From Coffea arabica (Eukaryota > Streptophyta > Magnoliopsida > Gentianales > Rubiaceae), in the NCBI RefSeq assembly GCF_036785885.1, contig NC_092323.1, positions 28,652,501-28,716,500 of the forward strand: a stretch of 64,000 nt of DNA, given 5' to 3'. The notes beneath the pieces are model-generated. The model was not told the origin of the DNA, did no database searches, and was given only the letters and a program-made list of their open reading frames with translations. Of this stretch, positions 1 to 12,581 are shown in pieces (the first letter of the stretch is position 1; each line of letters starts with the position of its first letter). The translations under genes were made by a program, and so were the position numbers.

Positions 1-1629
1 TACATACATTGGGTATACCCTGAACACTAGTATGTATAATTCCCTCAATCGCTAATTGTAAATATGTTATATACTCCTAATGATATCAAAATAAAAGATA
101 AGAAGAAATGATAATAAAAGGCTTAGGATTTGTTTGAGACGGTAAAAAAGTGTTGAATCTGAATCTTTAAGAGATTTAGGAGTTTTGGTTGTATGATACA
201 AAATACTTATCTGGTGAAATTGTCGATTAAATGGTGTTGAACATGTGTGTATTTTTTCAGAGCAAAAATATTAATTGAAAAATTTTAACTATTTTATCTT
301 ATTTGCAAAATTTACCCTTATTTGTTAATCATACTTAAAAATCCTTCTCCAATTAAATAATCTTATTTGCCAAATCTATTCTCATTTGTTAATCATGTTT
401 AGAATCCTTCTCGAATAAAACAAGCTGATACTTTCAATCTAACAGCTTTTAAAATCCTTTTTTTACCCTCTATTTAATGACTTTCGACTTCTTCTAGATA
501 GATTTAAAATACATTCAAACATTTATATATTTTTTCAGCACTTAAAATCCAACAAATTAATTATTTCAGTATCAAACGAGATCTTTGAAATTTTAATGAC
601 ATCACAACTTTTGTAGCATTCTTTTTTGTAATTGAGCATGACATTTCTTTTGGTCTGGACTATTGAGGCTTTTTATTTTAATAACCTTTTTTTTGGGATT
701 GTTTGATTTTGCTAGATTAGTAGCGATTAGCTCTTGTTTATGTGGAGCCACAATCCATTTTAATTCTTTCTTTTTGTCTTTTTTGGATTAAATGATTTAA
801 AGGCCAATTTTTCCATCTAATCATGAAAAGGTTTTTTTTTTTCCCTTTATATGGAGTAGTAATCCTTTTTCGGTCTTTTTTCTGTGCTTTTTATATTGAA
901 TGATTTAAGGGTTAATTTTTTTTTTCTGGGCATGGGAGAGATGAAGAGGGAGGGGAGGGGTTGGAGTGAAGGGAGAGGGAGGAGAGGTGGCATGGGGCAG
1001 CAAAAGGGATGAAGGTGGGAAGGAGGAGAAAGGGGAAGAGGAGAGGAGGAGGAGGAAGGGAGAGGGGTGAAGGGGAAAGAGGGTATTGGATGAAAGATTG
1101 AGAAAGGGAAAGAAAAAGAAAAAGAAAAAGAAAAAGTGGGGAGGTTAAGGCGCTGGCATTTGTGCCAGTGGCAATGACAGGAGGGAGGGGGTGATGACAG
1201 TGGAGAGGGAGGAAGAAAATAGAGGAAAGAAAGAGAAATAAATAAAAATAAAAGAAAAATAAAAATATGAAAGTTTTTTTACGTATTCCCTAAATATCAA
1301 ATACAGAAAAGTTATGGTACAAAATTTATTGTAAATTACAGTAAAGTTTTACATAGATTCCCAGAAAATACATCATCCAAGTGGATCAAATTTGTTATTT
1401 CTTGTGCCTCTTAGAATTTTCTTTGGACCATTAAAGTCTCGGCATTTTATAACATCTGATTTTCTTAACTTGTAAGAGTGTTTTTAGGTAATTATCAGAG
1501 AGGGTCAAACAAAAAAAATGGGGAATGTTACAAGAGTTGTGAAGGTAAAATATCATAATTTTTTTTCTATTGTTCAGTTTTTTGATGTTTTGGATATGTC
1601 GTACCTAATTGTAATTTACTTGCATGATA
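1..1629. other. AT-rich non-coding flank, no gene seen
   Basis: AT-rich sequence with short homopolymer runs and no reading frame of note on either strand. The one distinctive part is the purine-rich tract annotated separately. I see no promoter or RNA gene here. Confidence 0.6.
931..1260 (+). repeat. Purine-rich (GA) low-complexity tract
   Basis: About 330 bases of almost pure G and A on the plus strand, including a short array of AAAAAG-type units near 1100-1136. One short interruption near 1147-1175 has mixed bases. It looks like simple-sequence expansion; no function can be assigned. Confidence 0.8.
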
Positions 1630-1741
1630 TCTATACACATATATAAGAAGCAGTTTCAGTTTTCTCTTTGATGCACTTTTCGGCTTGTATTTTCATCTGC
1701 TTTGTTGGTAAGAAAAACTTAAAAATGTAGAGACATGTATG

Positions 1742-1931
1742 TTATTATGCAGAGGGAAGCACCATTTGTTCCTTTTGCTCTAGAAAATTTAGCATCTCAT
1801 ATAGATTGGCGGTAGTTTCATGTTCATCTTATTATGCAGAGGGAAGCATCATTTGGTCCTTTGCTCTAGAAAATTCATCATCTCATATATAGATAGATTG
1901 GCGGTTGTTTCATGTCATAGCCCATTAATAT
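1742..1931 (+). repeat. Minisatellite, first part (two units)
   Basis: Two units of a degenerate repeat of roughly 100-120 bases sharing the core TTATTATGCAGAGGGAAGC, a CTCTAGAAAATT block and ATAGATTGGCGG. The second unit is cut at 1931 by a solo LTR and resumes at 5398. It lies in the proposed 5' non-coding part of the Helitron. Confidence 0.85.
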
Positions 1932-4900
1932 TGTGACGACCCCACCTCCCCCTAAGGCGTACCAAAGGGTTCGGCGGACCGCCTGCCCAGCTCTCGCCAG
2001 GACTCACTCACTATCTCAATCGAGTCACGTACACACATCCATGAACCATAAATAACATTCCCAATTCAAGCTTATAATTTACATTAATAGAAATCGAAGT
2101 ACAAAGTCTCAATACACCAAACTAGTTCAGAACGTATACAATCCAAGTACAACATGTTTCATTCGAGGAATAGCGCGAGTACAAGACCAAAAAGTCAAAA
2201 GTCAAACAAAAGGCTACGCTAGTCTTTTACAAGTCTCACGCATCACTCGTACCCCTGAAAGGAAAACAAATGGAGTGGAATGAGCTAAGAGCCCAGTGAG
2301 GTTCCAAATAGCAAATTGACCATTATTTATAAGTACGAGTTTTCGATATAGCAAAGTAACGAGCATAAAGTGTTCATAAAGTGTTCATAAATGTGAACAG
2401 TAGCACGTCAAGTAGCAATCTTAAAATGAGCGCATGTAGAAAATTTTTCAAAAGAAACAATAATCCAATAAACAATAATCATTCCAAAGTATAAGGATAC
2501 GGATGACTCTCAGGAGTCAAATTCCCATTGCATTACCAGAAGCTTGATCCCGTAGTAGTTGACACTCCGTCAACTTTCAAGTAAGTAACCAATCCAGTAG
2601 AACACCACTTAAACGACTCTCCGTCCACCGTTCAACCCCCAGCTGGGCCCAAAATCCTCAAGAACACGGGTGGTAATACTCGAGTATACCGATTAGTCGA
2701 GGAGATATCACTCCACTCGACGATACAAGAGACCCAGGGTTCGTTACCCAATCGACCAAGCCCTTGCCGGCTCGACTAGAGTAACTCGCCACAGGGTTTC
2801 TGGAATTCCAGGAAGTGCGCGCATCATAAACAAGTATATCAAGTCAATTGCAACAATAAACAAGTATATCACGTAAGGGCAAGTGCGATAAAGTACACAC
2901 TTGCCCTTACAATTCACGTATATAACATGTAATCAGATTGGTCACGTATCAAGTTCAAGTATCAAGTTCAATTCGGTATTTGAAAGCACTCACCCAAAAG
3001 ATATAGTGCTACTGGTCACTTTCAGGTTATACTCCGAGTTCGGAGTCCAAATCTGCGATAAAACTCAATTTGAGAACTTTGAAACATGACTAGAGTTCGA
3101 AACTTAGACGTTTCGTTCAATAAGAATCAAGAAATTGAAATTCACTTGGAGAATACTCGTGAGATACTCGCTCACTTTTTAAATGATAAAACTTTGTAAC
3201 ATTTATACTTGAAATGGTCATGCGAGTCGAAAGTACAAGGGAAAACGTACTTTGAGCAATCATTATTTCATTTCTCAAGGGTACAAGTTCGGCCAAATCC
3301 TTACTTATATACCTCGAACAAGAAGACTCAAGTACCCTAGATGGTTCAAGTACTATTCATATCAACTCGACCCAAGTCGCAAGTGTATTTATATAGTCCT
3401 CGAGCGTAAATTTGGGCAGCATGCCCTTTGTGTTTACCTAATTTTCCAGCCATTTAGGCTTCATTATTTTTCTTCAACAACAGCCCAACAACATACATAT
3501 CAGCAATTTATGTCAAGAGCCGTTCCATAGGCTCACAATATCATAACAACAAGAACCGCATCAAGTACAAGTGCAGAAATTCAATGTGGCACAAGACAGA
3601 TTTGACGTATACAAGCGGAAATAACTTATCCAAGGCTACACTTATCGGATTAATACGAAACCTGTGCCATTTCGAAGCTAAGACACAAAGCTACAACATT
3701 TATGAAGGTCACTTAGTCCATTTCCTAATGTAACTTAGTAAAATCTCAGACTACTAAACCAGAAACCAATTCATCGGCTGTTTAAACGCATTATGCTGTA
3801 GCGGACCTAACTCAGTGTACACAAGTCCGAATCAGGTTTTCTTTGAGGCATTTTAAAGCTACTTCAGAACACTACAACTTTTATGTTTTGGTCCAGAGCT
3901 AAATCAGAATGGATCCTGATCAAAAATCGTGATAAACTGGACTGAACTGAAGAAACGGACTGCTGGGAAATTCTTAAAACAGCAAGGGTATTTTGGACTT
4001 TTCACGACCTCCGTTGCTCCGATTGAGCTGAAATTTTACAGGCACCTATAAAATGCCATTCTCTACAACTTTCCTTCTTTGACCAAAGGCCAATTCGGCC
4101 TCTAACATATAGGTACAATTTCGGACAGAATGCTTGGGAAATTTTCCAGAAATCTGGAATTTTTAGCTCTAAGTGTAATTTCCTCAAATTTCTGGTTCTA
4201 ATCACCACTAAACAACCTTATATAACCTTAATTGCAACATTTACACATCATACATCACATTGAGCAGAAAATCAGAACCCCTAGTTCATCAAATAAATTG
4301 GGGAAAACCTCTAAATCATGCTAATCATCCATGATTCCACCACTATAATCAAACTACTAACTTAATTTAACAAAATCAAAAGCAAAACTTAGAGAGATGA
4401 GTTCTCTTACCTTGGTTAGAAGTCTCTAAAAGCAGCCCCAAGCTTTCCTTTTCCAAACTTTCACCACCAAACACTAACTAACCACTCAAAGACAAGATTA
4501 ATCGGTTTCTTTTGTTTGATTTCTCACTTTGTTGGTGGATTGAAGAAGAAATGGAGAAGAGTTTTGTTTTTCCTCTCTTGTTCTTACTCTCTCTCTCTCT
4601 CGGCTCTTAGCAGCAGAAAATGAAGAGAAATGAAGCTGATTTTTGTCTTATAAGGAGTAAGAAGGTTAGAGTTAATTAAGACCACAATTTGGCTAACACT
4701 TGGACAATTCTTAGCCACTAATTTTTCTCTTTCTTCCCCTTGCTTATAAGCCACAAATTTCGGTCCCCTTAGCTGTAATATAAGAAGATATTTTGGCTCA
4801 AATATCAATAAGCTTGTGGTGCAAGAAAGTGGTGGTCCAGTGGTGCGTTCAAACGGTAGTGCGCGGGACCCGCCGGTTCGCGCCGTTTTTCTTAAAAACT

Positions 4901-5397
4901 CACGTACTAGGGTTTTTACTTCCCATTCACTAACCTTATTTTACTGCTACTACTCACATATTATTTTTCACTTAAAAGTCACTTTTAATCTCCAAATTTA
5001 ATCCTTACTCTGTACCGAAAATTCATCCGGCGAAAAATCGCGAAAACCCTAATTTTACTCCAAACTTGAAACCAAAGCGTAAAACCTTATTTTCTAGGTT
5101 TATTTACACTTATCATGGGATAATTGGATAGTAGGGCTTTAATAAATGATAATCTTCAAATAAAAAGAAATTTTTAAGAAAACGTGAGGAATTTTCCAAT
5201 TCCAGTAATTAAAATTAGGGTTTCAATTAAAATATGAGAGATTTAGGAAAACCGGTTAGTCACAAGTAAACTAGGGTTTTTGGCTACAATATTAGGGTTT
5301 CTAGTCTTTTAAACCAAAATAAGGTTTTAAATCAACCCAAAGAAATACACTTTAATATTTTCTTCACAAACAACCTCCTAATATTCGGGATGTTACA
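1932..5397 (+). mobile_element. 3.47 kb solo LTR with 5-bp target duplication
   Basis: Begins TGTGACGACCCCACCTCCCC and ends GGGATGTTACA, giving TG...CA termini. It is flanked by AATAT on both sides (1927-1931 and 5398-5402). No internal coding region, primer-binding site or second LTR copy is visible, so it is read as a solo LTR left by recombination between two LTRs. Similar termini recur in reverse orientation at 18098-24556 and 21317-24072, so this is one of three related long LTRs in the window. The length suggests a Ty3/gypsy family with long LTRs, which is inference. Short frames inside (for example 3252-3530, 4816-5001) have no recognisable content. Confidence 0.88.
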
Positions 5398-5596
5398 AAT
5401 ATCCTAGGGATATGTATCATTATGCAGAGGGCAGCACCATTTGTTCCTTTGCTCTAGAAAATTTATCATCTCATCTCATATAGATTGGCTATAGATTGGC
5501 GGTAGTTTCGTGTTATAATCCATTAATATCCTAGGGATATGTATCTTATCTTATTATGCAGAGGGAAATATCATTTGTTCCATAAGCCATTAATAT
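5398..5596 (+). repeat. Minisatellite, second part
   Basis: Continuation of the array at 1742-1931 after the LTR insertion: one full unit and one shortened unit. The stretch near 5520-5545 (CATTAATATCCTAGGGATATG) is an intact copy of the sequence the solo LTR interrupted, so it serves as an internal empty-site control. Similarity stops at about 5596. Confidence 0.82.
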
Positions 5597-6328
5597 TCTT
5601 GTGTTATCGGGCTACAGCAATGTAGCAATCAAGCAACATAATGACTTTATTGCTCTTCCACGTGCTTGGTTTTTGTGCAACCAAAGGATCATAGTGATGG
5701 GTACAATTGCACATCTCATATCAGAACTCTTTTTTCATTTGAAAAAGCAGCCCTGGATGAACTCCTGCAACTCATCTCACACTCGGGAAGTTCAACTCAA
5801 GGCAGGGCATTGTTTTTGTGCGTTCCAGGTGGAGCTTTAGTTTTGCGACGTCTGGTTTTTGTTTGTGCGAAAGAAAGTAACCCATTGAAACAATATATAA
5901 ACCTTGTTTCTGGTTCCTCTGTTCTCCATCTTGTATCTTTTTCATCGTCTTGCATTTTCTTCTTTGCAGCTCCTAAACAGTATGTATTTTCTTTCTTTCG
6001 TCGAATTCTAGCTTCGTTTGCTGCTTTTTATCCCTGTTATGTTAAGTATTTCTTATCCCTGCAGAGTTTCATGTTTCCTGTTTCTCATCTCTACAACTTC
6101 ATTAACTGCTCCTTATCCGTGCAAGTTTCCTGACCAATTTCAGGTTCCGTTCCATGCTTTCTTATTAATATCACGGCTCTTTTATCGTTTGTTAAGAGTA
6201 CCGTTGTGCAGTTTTTATACGCATGTTTGTTTTCCTTGTTCTGCTATTTATTGAATGTCTTATTGATTTTGAATTGCTATATATTGCACTTTTGTTTATT
6301 GGCTATTTGATTTTTGTTGTCTAAAAAA
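5597..6328 (+). promoter_or_regulatory. Leader and possible promoter of the Helitron Rep gene
   Basis: Non-coding stretch between the minisatellite and the first ATG of the Rep-helicase gene. TATATAAA at 5894-5901 is the best TATA-box candidate, about 430 bases before the ATG at 6329. The sequence between is pyrimidine-rich, as in many plant 5' leaders. Several overlapping open frames here (5601-5840, 5666-6133, 6018-6254) use different frames and show no domain, so I do not call them genes. Confidence 0.35.
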
Positions 6329-9300
6329 ATGAGTTTGTCGAAGTTTGCTCTTGATTCTACTGATTCAATAACGGAAAAAAAGAGCCAACGTAATAAAAAG
6401 TTAAGGGAGCAATACGCTGCACTCTCTGCTCAAGAAAAGGAGATTCGTTTGGCCAAACAGAGAGAGGCATACCAAAGAAGGAAATTAAATAAATTTTTAG
6501 CGCTTCCTGCTCACGAACAATTGAAACGAGCTGAAAAATCAGTTATTGGGGAGACTTTTTGCATTCACAGTAACCAAGCAAAGGTTGAAGACGAACAAGA
6601 CCGTCTGGCAAAAAAGAAGGAAATGCGTCGACAGAAACAGAGAGAGGCTTATCATAAGAAAAAATTACGCCTATCTTTTGATACTCATACATCAAAAGAT
6701 ACTGCAGAAATTATCGATACTGCTCCTGCTACTGCATTAACTGCTACCGTGAGTACCAATTGCCTGTCGAGTGAAGATCCAGAAAATCTTCAAAAAATGG
6801 AGAGTGCCACTTCTACTGCAGACAACATATTATCTGCTAAAATGCCATCTCTAGAAATTCTCCAAAAAATGGAAAGTGTCATTCCTGCTACAAACAACAT
6901 ATTATTTGCTGAAGTACCACTTAATTCTGGATTAGTTATTGAAAAGCCAGTTGACACTAATGCAAAAGGTATATTATTTATATACAAATGAACGTCTAAT
7001 CCATGTTTCGGATTCTATAATATTATTATTATCTCTTACTTTTTCTCAATTCTACATTGCTGACTCCTGATTAGTATTCTCAGAGACGAATGTATCCCAG
7101 TCAAACAACAATGACAAATGTGAAAAACACGTCACTGCTTTCTCAAGTTATGACAAAGGTATTAATTATTTTTACATTACACGATTTAAGCTCTTAATAT
7201 TCATTACATTTCTACTATCCACTATAAACATGTGATGATTTATAATTAGGATCCTCCTCAAATACAAAGTCCAGTGATAAGTACATATGCTCTGGAAACT
7301 CTGCTACTCATTGTTCAGGTTAGTTATTCTCTTCTATTGTTTATGTTTTTTTCCATATATGATCTACCATTTAATCTATTTACATTGAATATTAATCTTT
7401 ATCTATTTTCTATATACAAATATCAGATGAACGTCGACTATGCTCTGGTTGTTATAATTTTCTATCTCAAAGCCTGCAGGAATTATCAGGTTCCACATAT
7501 TTGATTATTTGACTAAGTCTATTTACAAAACACTATAATTTCAGACATGATTTAATCATTTTTTCTACACTTACTCTTAATAGAGCAATCAGCACCCTTA
7601 TTTGCGATATCTCCTACAACTGCACCAGATAATGCTAAGACATCCAATACAACTACACAAGACAATGGCCAGCAGACTAAAAGTCAAGGTACTATACTCT
7701 TCTCTTACTTAAACATGAACTTCTCACTGCAAATATTTTGAATCTTCACCTTCCTTAATCGCGTATACAATTATTCATCATTTCATTTTTTTTGGATTAG
7801 TTATTAAGCTATCTTTTCTTAATACAGCTAGAAATTCTTCACGGCATTGTTCGGTCAAACGCTCTAGGAAAAAAACAGCTCCAGCGAAAGGTTCTGAACA
7901 TTTTTTTCTTACTCATTGCACCAAAAGACTCCTAAAATTTTCCCCTTCGATATTTTGCAACTACCTGTATGATTGATTAATATCTTGCTCTATTGCGAAC
8001 TAGATCAACACTCAATATAACAATCTATCATTTTTATTCATAGGTAATACAGTCCTACAAGGCATTGACGCACTTAATTGCATACCTCACAAGTCAAATA
8101 AGTTACCTCAGAAGGAAGATTGTCAATGTTGTCATGCAAAAAAGTTCCATTCTGAAACAACTAATTTTTGCTGCTCTGATGGTTCTGTTGTTCTCCATGA
8201 CAATAAATTGCCAGTGTTCTTGTTGAACTATTCACTGATCAAACAGAAGAAGCAATTTGTTTCCGTACATATGTTAGAACATATAACAATATGTTTGCTT
8301 TCACTTCATTTGGTGTTCACTACGACAAGGCGCTCTGCAAAAGGAACAATGGGATCTACACTTTCAAAATTCAAGGACAGACTTACCATTTTATTAATCA
8401 ACTGATTCCTCATCACGGCTCAGGAATGTATCTCCAACTTTATTTCCATGACACAGATCATGAGCTACAGAATAGAATGGCCACGTCAGACAGATTGACT
8501 GAAAGCCCTGTGATCAAAATCATGGAAGTTATGAAGACAAATCCTTATGCTTGCTTTTTTCGTAGTTTACGAAATGTACCTCAGCTGGATTCTTATCAAA
8601 TAGTCTTGAAATCTCACACCGATAATGATCAACGTGTATTTAACCAGCCAACAGCTTCCCAAATTGCAGCTCTTTGGGTTGAAGGGGAAAATTCAGCAAA
8701 CATCTATTCTAGGCATATACAAATATATACCAAAGAGGGTCATACTCATCGAATTCAATATTATTATGGATGCTATGATCCTCTGCAGTACCCGCTCTTG
8801 TTCCCACTAGAAGAAACTGGTTGGCATCCAGGAATTAAAAGATCAGAGAAAGTCAATCCAAAAAAAAAACAAAGAGAGCAACAAAAAAACAACAGACTTC
8901 AGCAACATTGTCTAATTTCCATTCTGCTCAAGAAATGATTGACAAGGAAGAGGAAGGTCAGACTACCTATATGCATTTCTTATATATATATATAGATAGA
9001 AACAGAAACAATAATAATTCCATATTTACATCACTTTTCTTAGTGGTTGTTTTATGTACAGCTATTCAAGGATGCGAGAACTCAAAGGAATATGTATCAA
9101 TGAGAGAATACTATGCTTACAAAATGCAAATCAGATACCAGTGCACGCCTAACATTCTCAACACTGGAAGACTATTTCAACAATTTGTAGTTGAGATGTA
9201 TGTAAAGATTGAGACTCAGCGGTTAGATTTCTATAGAAGCAGACAGCAATTAATACATAGAGAACAATTACAAGGACTCATGGATAGTGTTGTTCAAGGA

Positions 9301-12300
9301 CAATCTCGCGGAGCACAGGTTGGCCAAAAAGTTACCCTTCCAGCTTCGTTTATTGGCGGTCCAAGAGATATGAAGAGATGATACGTAGATGCAATGGCTC
9401 TTGTACAAAAATCTGGCCAACCTGATTTATTTATTACAATGACTTGTAACCCTGCTTGGCCAGAGATAAAAGAAGCCATGTTACGTACAGATGAAGCTCA
9501 CAACCGACCAGATCACCTATCAAGAGTGTTTCATGCAAAGGTCAACATTTTAAAGGAAGATTTATTCAAAAAGCATATATTTGGAGATGTAGCGGCATAT
9601 ACTTATGTTGTGGAATTCCAGAAACGTGGACTACCACATATTCATATGCTTATTATTCTGCAGCCGAGATCAAAATTATATTCGACAGAATCCTATGATC
9701 GAATTGTGTCTGCTGAAATACTAGATGAACAAGCAAATAAACATCTATTTAATATGGTTCGAAAGCACATGATGCATGGCCCATGTGGATCAAAAAATCC
9801 AAAGAACGTGTGTATGCAAGGCTCATTTATGAGAAGGTGCAGAAATAATTATCCCAAGAAATGGGCTAGCAGAACAACTCATGGAAACAACACCTATCCA
9901 ACTTATAGGCGAAGAAATGATGGCAAGAAAATCATTGGCCGTGGGCAAGAACTCGATAACAGGTGGGTAGTTCCATACAACCCCTATTTACTTGCGAAAT
10001 TTAATTGTCATATCAATGTTGAGATATGTTCTACTATTAAAGCTGTTACATATATCTATAAATATATCTACAAAGGACATGATAAGATACATTTTCAGGT
10101 TAACAATGATAATGAACCAATAGCTAATACCCAACCAACTCAGATTGATGAAATTACAGAATATCAATCAGCTAGATGGGTATGCCCAGTTGAAGCTATA
10201 TGGCGTATTTATAGATTTTCGTTATCTGAAATGCATCCTGCAGTTATTCATCTTCAGCTACACCTTGAGAATTTTCAGTGCATGACTTTTAATGAAAAAG
10301 AAGATTTATGAGATCTTTTACAAAATTCTTTCAGGAAAAGAACAATGCTATCAGAATTTTTTCGCATGAACACTACTGATCCATTAGCTAAGCAACTAAA
10401 ATGCACATACAAAGAGTTTCCAGAGCATTTTGTATGGTATCCTGGAAAAAAATATTGGGCAGTAAGACAACAAAAAGACAGTTTTGGTAGGATAGTTAGT
10501 GCCAGCCCAACAGAGGGTGAACGCTACTTTCTTAGACTATTGCTTACTCATGTCAAAGCACCAACATCTTTTGATGACTTGAAGATAGTAAATGGAGTTC
10601 ATGTTGGTACGTATTGACAAGCAGCTATCCTGAGAGGTTATTTTGAATCAAACGATTCACAAGAATGATGTATGGAAGAAGCTGCTGCATATCATATGCC
10701 ATACAGGCTAAGGAGATTATTTGCAACTTTATTGGTTTATTTCCCACCGATAAATCCTCCAGCTTTATGGAACAAATTTGAACAGGCAATGTCTGAAGAC
10801 TACAATAGGACATCTACTTTACCTCCTGAACAGATTCGACTTGAGGTACTACACCAAATCAGCAACTTTTTGGATTCAATGGGAAAAGACATAAACAGCT
10901 TTTCCTTAGTCTCTACAACATTGAGATTCCGAGATAGATACACAAATACAAGAGACACCTTAAGTGAACTCAATATTCAGGTATCGGAAGCAGATTTATT
11001 AGCCATTGCACAGCTCAATGCAGAACAAAAAACTGCTTTTCACCACATAATGGATGCTATCTTTGTCAAACAAAAGGGATGCTTTTTTATTGATGGCCCT
11101 GGAGGCACAGGAAAAACATTTCTATACAAAGCTTTGCTAGCTGAAATAAGATCAAAGGGTTATATAGCTCTTGCAACTGCATCATGTGGAGTTGCAACAT
11201 CTATTTTACCCGGAGGACGAACAGCTCACTCGTGCTTCAAAATCCCTATAGATATGAATCCAGCTAACATGTGTAAAGTTAGCAAACAAAGTGCTTCAGC
11301 AAATTTAATTCGTCAGGCAAAATTAATTCTTTGGGATGAAGCACCAATGACTCATCGACATGGAATCGAAGGAGTTGATAAACTTCTAAGAGATCTCATG
11401 GACTCCACAGAATTATTTGGAGGAAAAGTTATTGTATTCGGCGGCGATTTCAGACAGGTCTTACCCATAGTCACAAAAGGAATCAAAACAGATTTTATTG
11501 AAGCAAGTATCATTAGTTCCTATATCTGGCCACAACTCACGAAGCTTCATCTCAGCCAAAATATGAGAGCTATAGCTGATCCACAGTTTACTGCTTATCT
11601 CCTTCAAATTGGAAATGGAACGGAGCCACTGATCGATGATACCAACATTCACGTGCCAGACCACCTTCTCATACCCTATACTAATGAAGATGAGTCCATC
11701 AATATACTCATAAATTCTGTTTTTCCAGATCTTACAGCTTTTACTAATGAAAACTTTTCTTTGATAAATCGAGCAATACTTACAACTAAAAATGAATTTG
11801 TTGATGACCTAAATAACATCCTTATACAGAACTTTCCTGGACAAGCACATGAATATATAAGTCGAGATAAATCCATTATAGAATCAGAACAAGCAGTCTT
11901 AGAAGATTTCCTTAATAGTTTAACTCCAAATGGTTTCCCACCTCATAAAATTATCCTGAAACCAAATACACCAATAATTCTACTAAGAAATATTGATCCT
12001 CCGGAAGGTCTCTGCAATGGCACCAGGCTTATATGTAAATCTTTAACACAAAATATTATACATGCTACTATTAGTTGTGGTGAATTTACTGGTAAAGAGG
12101 TGTTTCTTCATAGAATCTGTTTTCGAATAGATAATGATGCTGATTGCCCTGTTTCTTTTGAAAGAATTCAGTTTCCTGTTCGTTTGTGTTTCGCAATGAC
12201 TATTAATAAAGCTCAAGGTCAAACTTTGGATTATGTTGGATTATACTTACGTGAACCGGTATTTTCTCATGGACAATTTTATGTAGCAATGTCTAGAGCT

Positions 12301-12414
12301 AAAAATAGTACATCTATTAAAATACTAATTAGACCCCCTAATTTCAGTACTGAATCATACAATATCACACAAAATATAGTATACAGAGATGTTTTAGACA
12401 TAGCAAATAACTAG
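6329..12414 (+). pseudogene. Helitron Rep-helicase (HUH/Y2 Rep + PIF1 helicase), decayed
   Basis: Encodes the Helitron transposase: a single-strand nicking/joining Rep domain fused to a PIF1-type helicase, acting in the nucleus. The start is the ATG at 6329, which opens a basic coiled-coil-like region with two copies of KQREAY. Small exons follow (about 7084-7158, 7250-7319, 7427-7489, 7584-7688, 7829-7890, 8044-8956, 9062-12414), with GT-AG introns in the same phase wherever I checked. Rep signatures: CCHAKKFHSE near 8130, ITMTCNPAWPEI near 9434, the HUH-type LPHIHML near 9630, and the YIYKYIYKG tyrosine region near 10050. Helicase signatures: Walker A GPGGTGKT near 11095, ILWDEAPM near 11325, GGDFRQVLP near 11440, and NKAQGQTLDYVGLYL plus FYVAMSRAKN near 12207-12310. 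Damage: frame changes near 8205-8216 and near the A-run at 8861-8869, and in-frame TGA at 9379, 10309, 10615 and 10666. Otherwise 9062-12414 is one frame. Confidence 0.93.
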
Positions 12415-12581
12415 ATCTATTATCATTCATACATTACTCCTGTTGGTTTAATAAAAACTGAACATAGCTCCATATGATGAATATCCTGTTTCATACTAAT
12501 TTATAGCTTTAACTCTTTACATCATTCCTTTGCAGCATCTGTTAACTGACAGGCATTATTCAGGAAGTTTGTTTTTCACTC

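Noticed and set aside
5601..6254. Overlapping open frames of 78-155 codons upstream of the Helitron Rep gene
   Set aside because: They use different frames and lack a domain, composition bias or a plausible start context; the stretch is better read as leader sequence.
9379..10668. Selenocysteine or other recoding at the four in-frame TGA codons
   Set aside because: Land plants lack selenoprotein machinery, no conserved downstream structure was seen, and other frame damage upstream shows ordinary decay.
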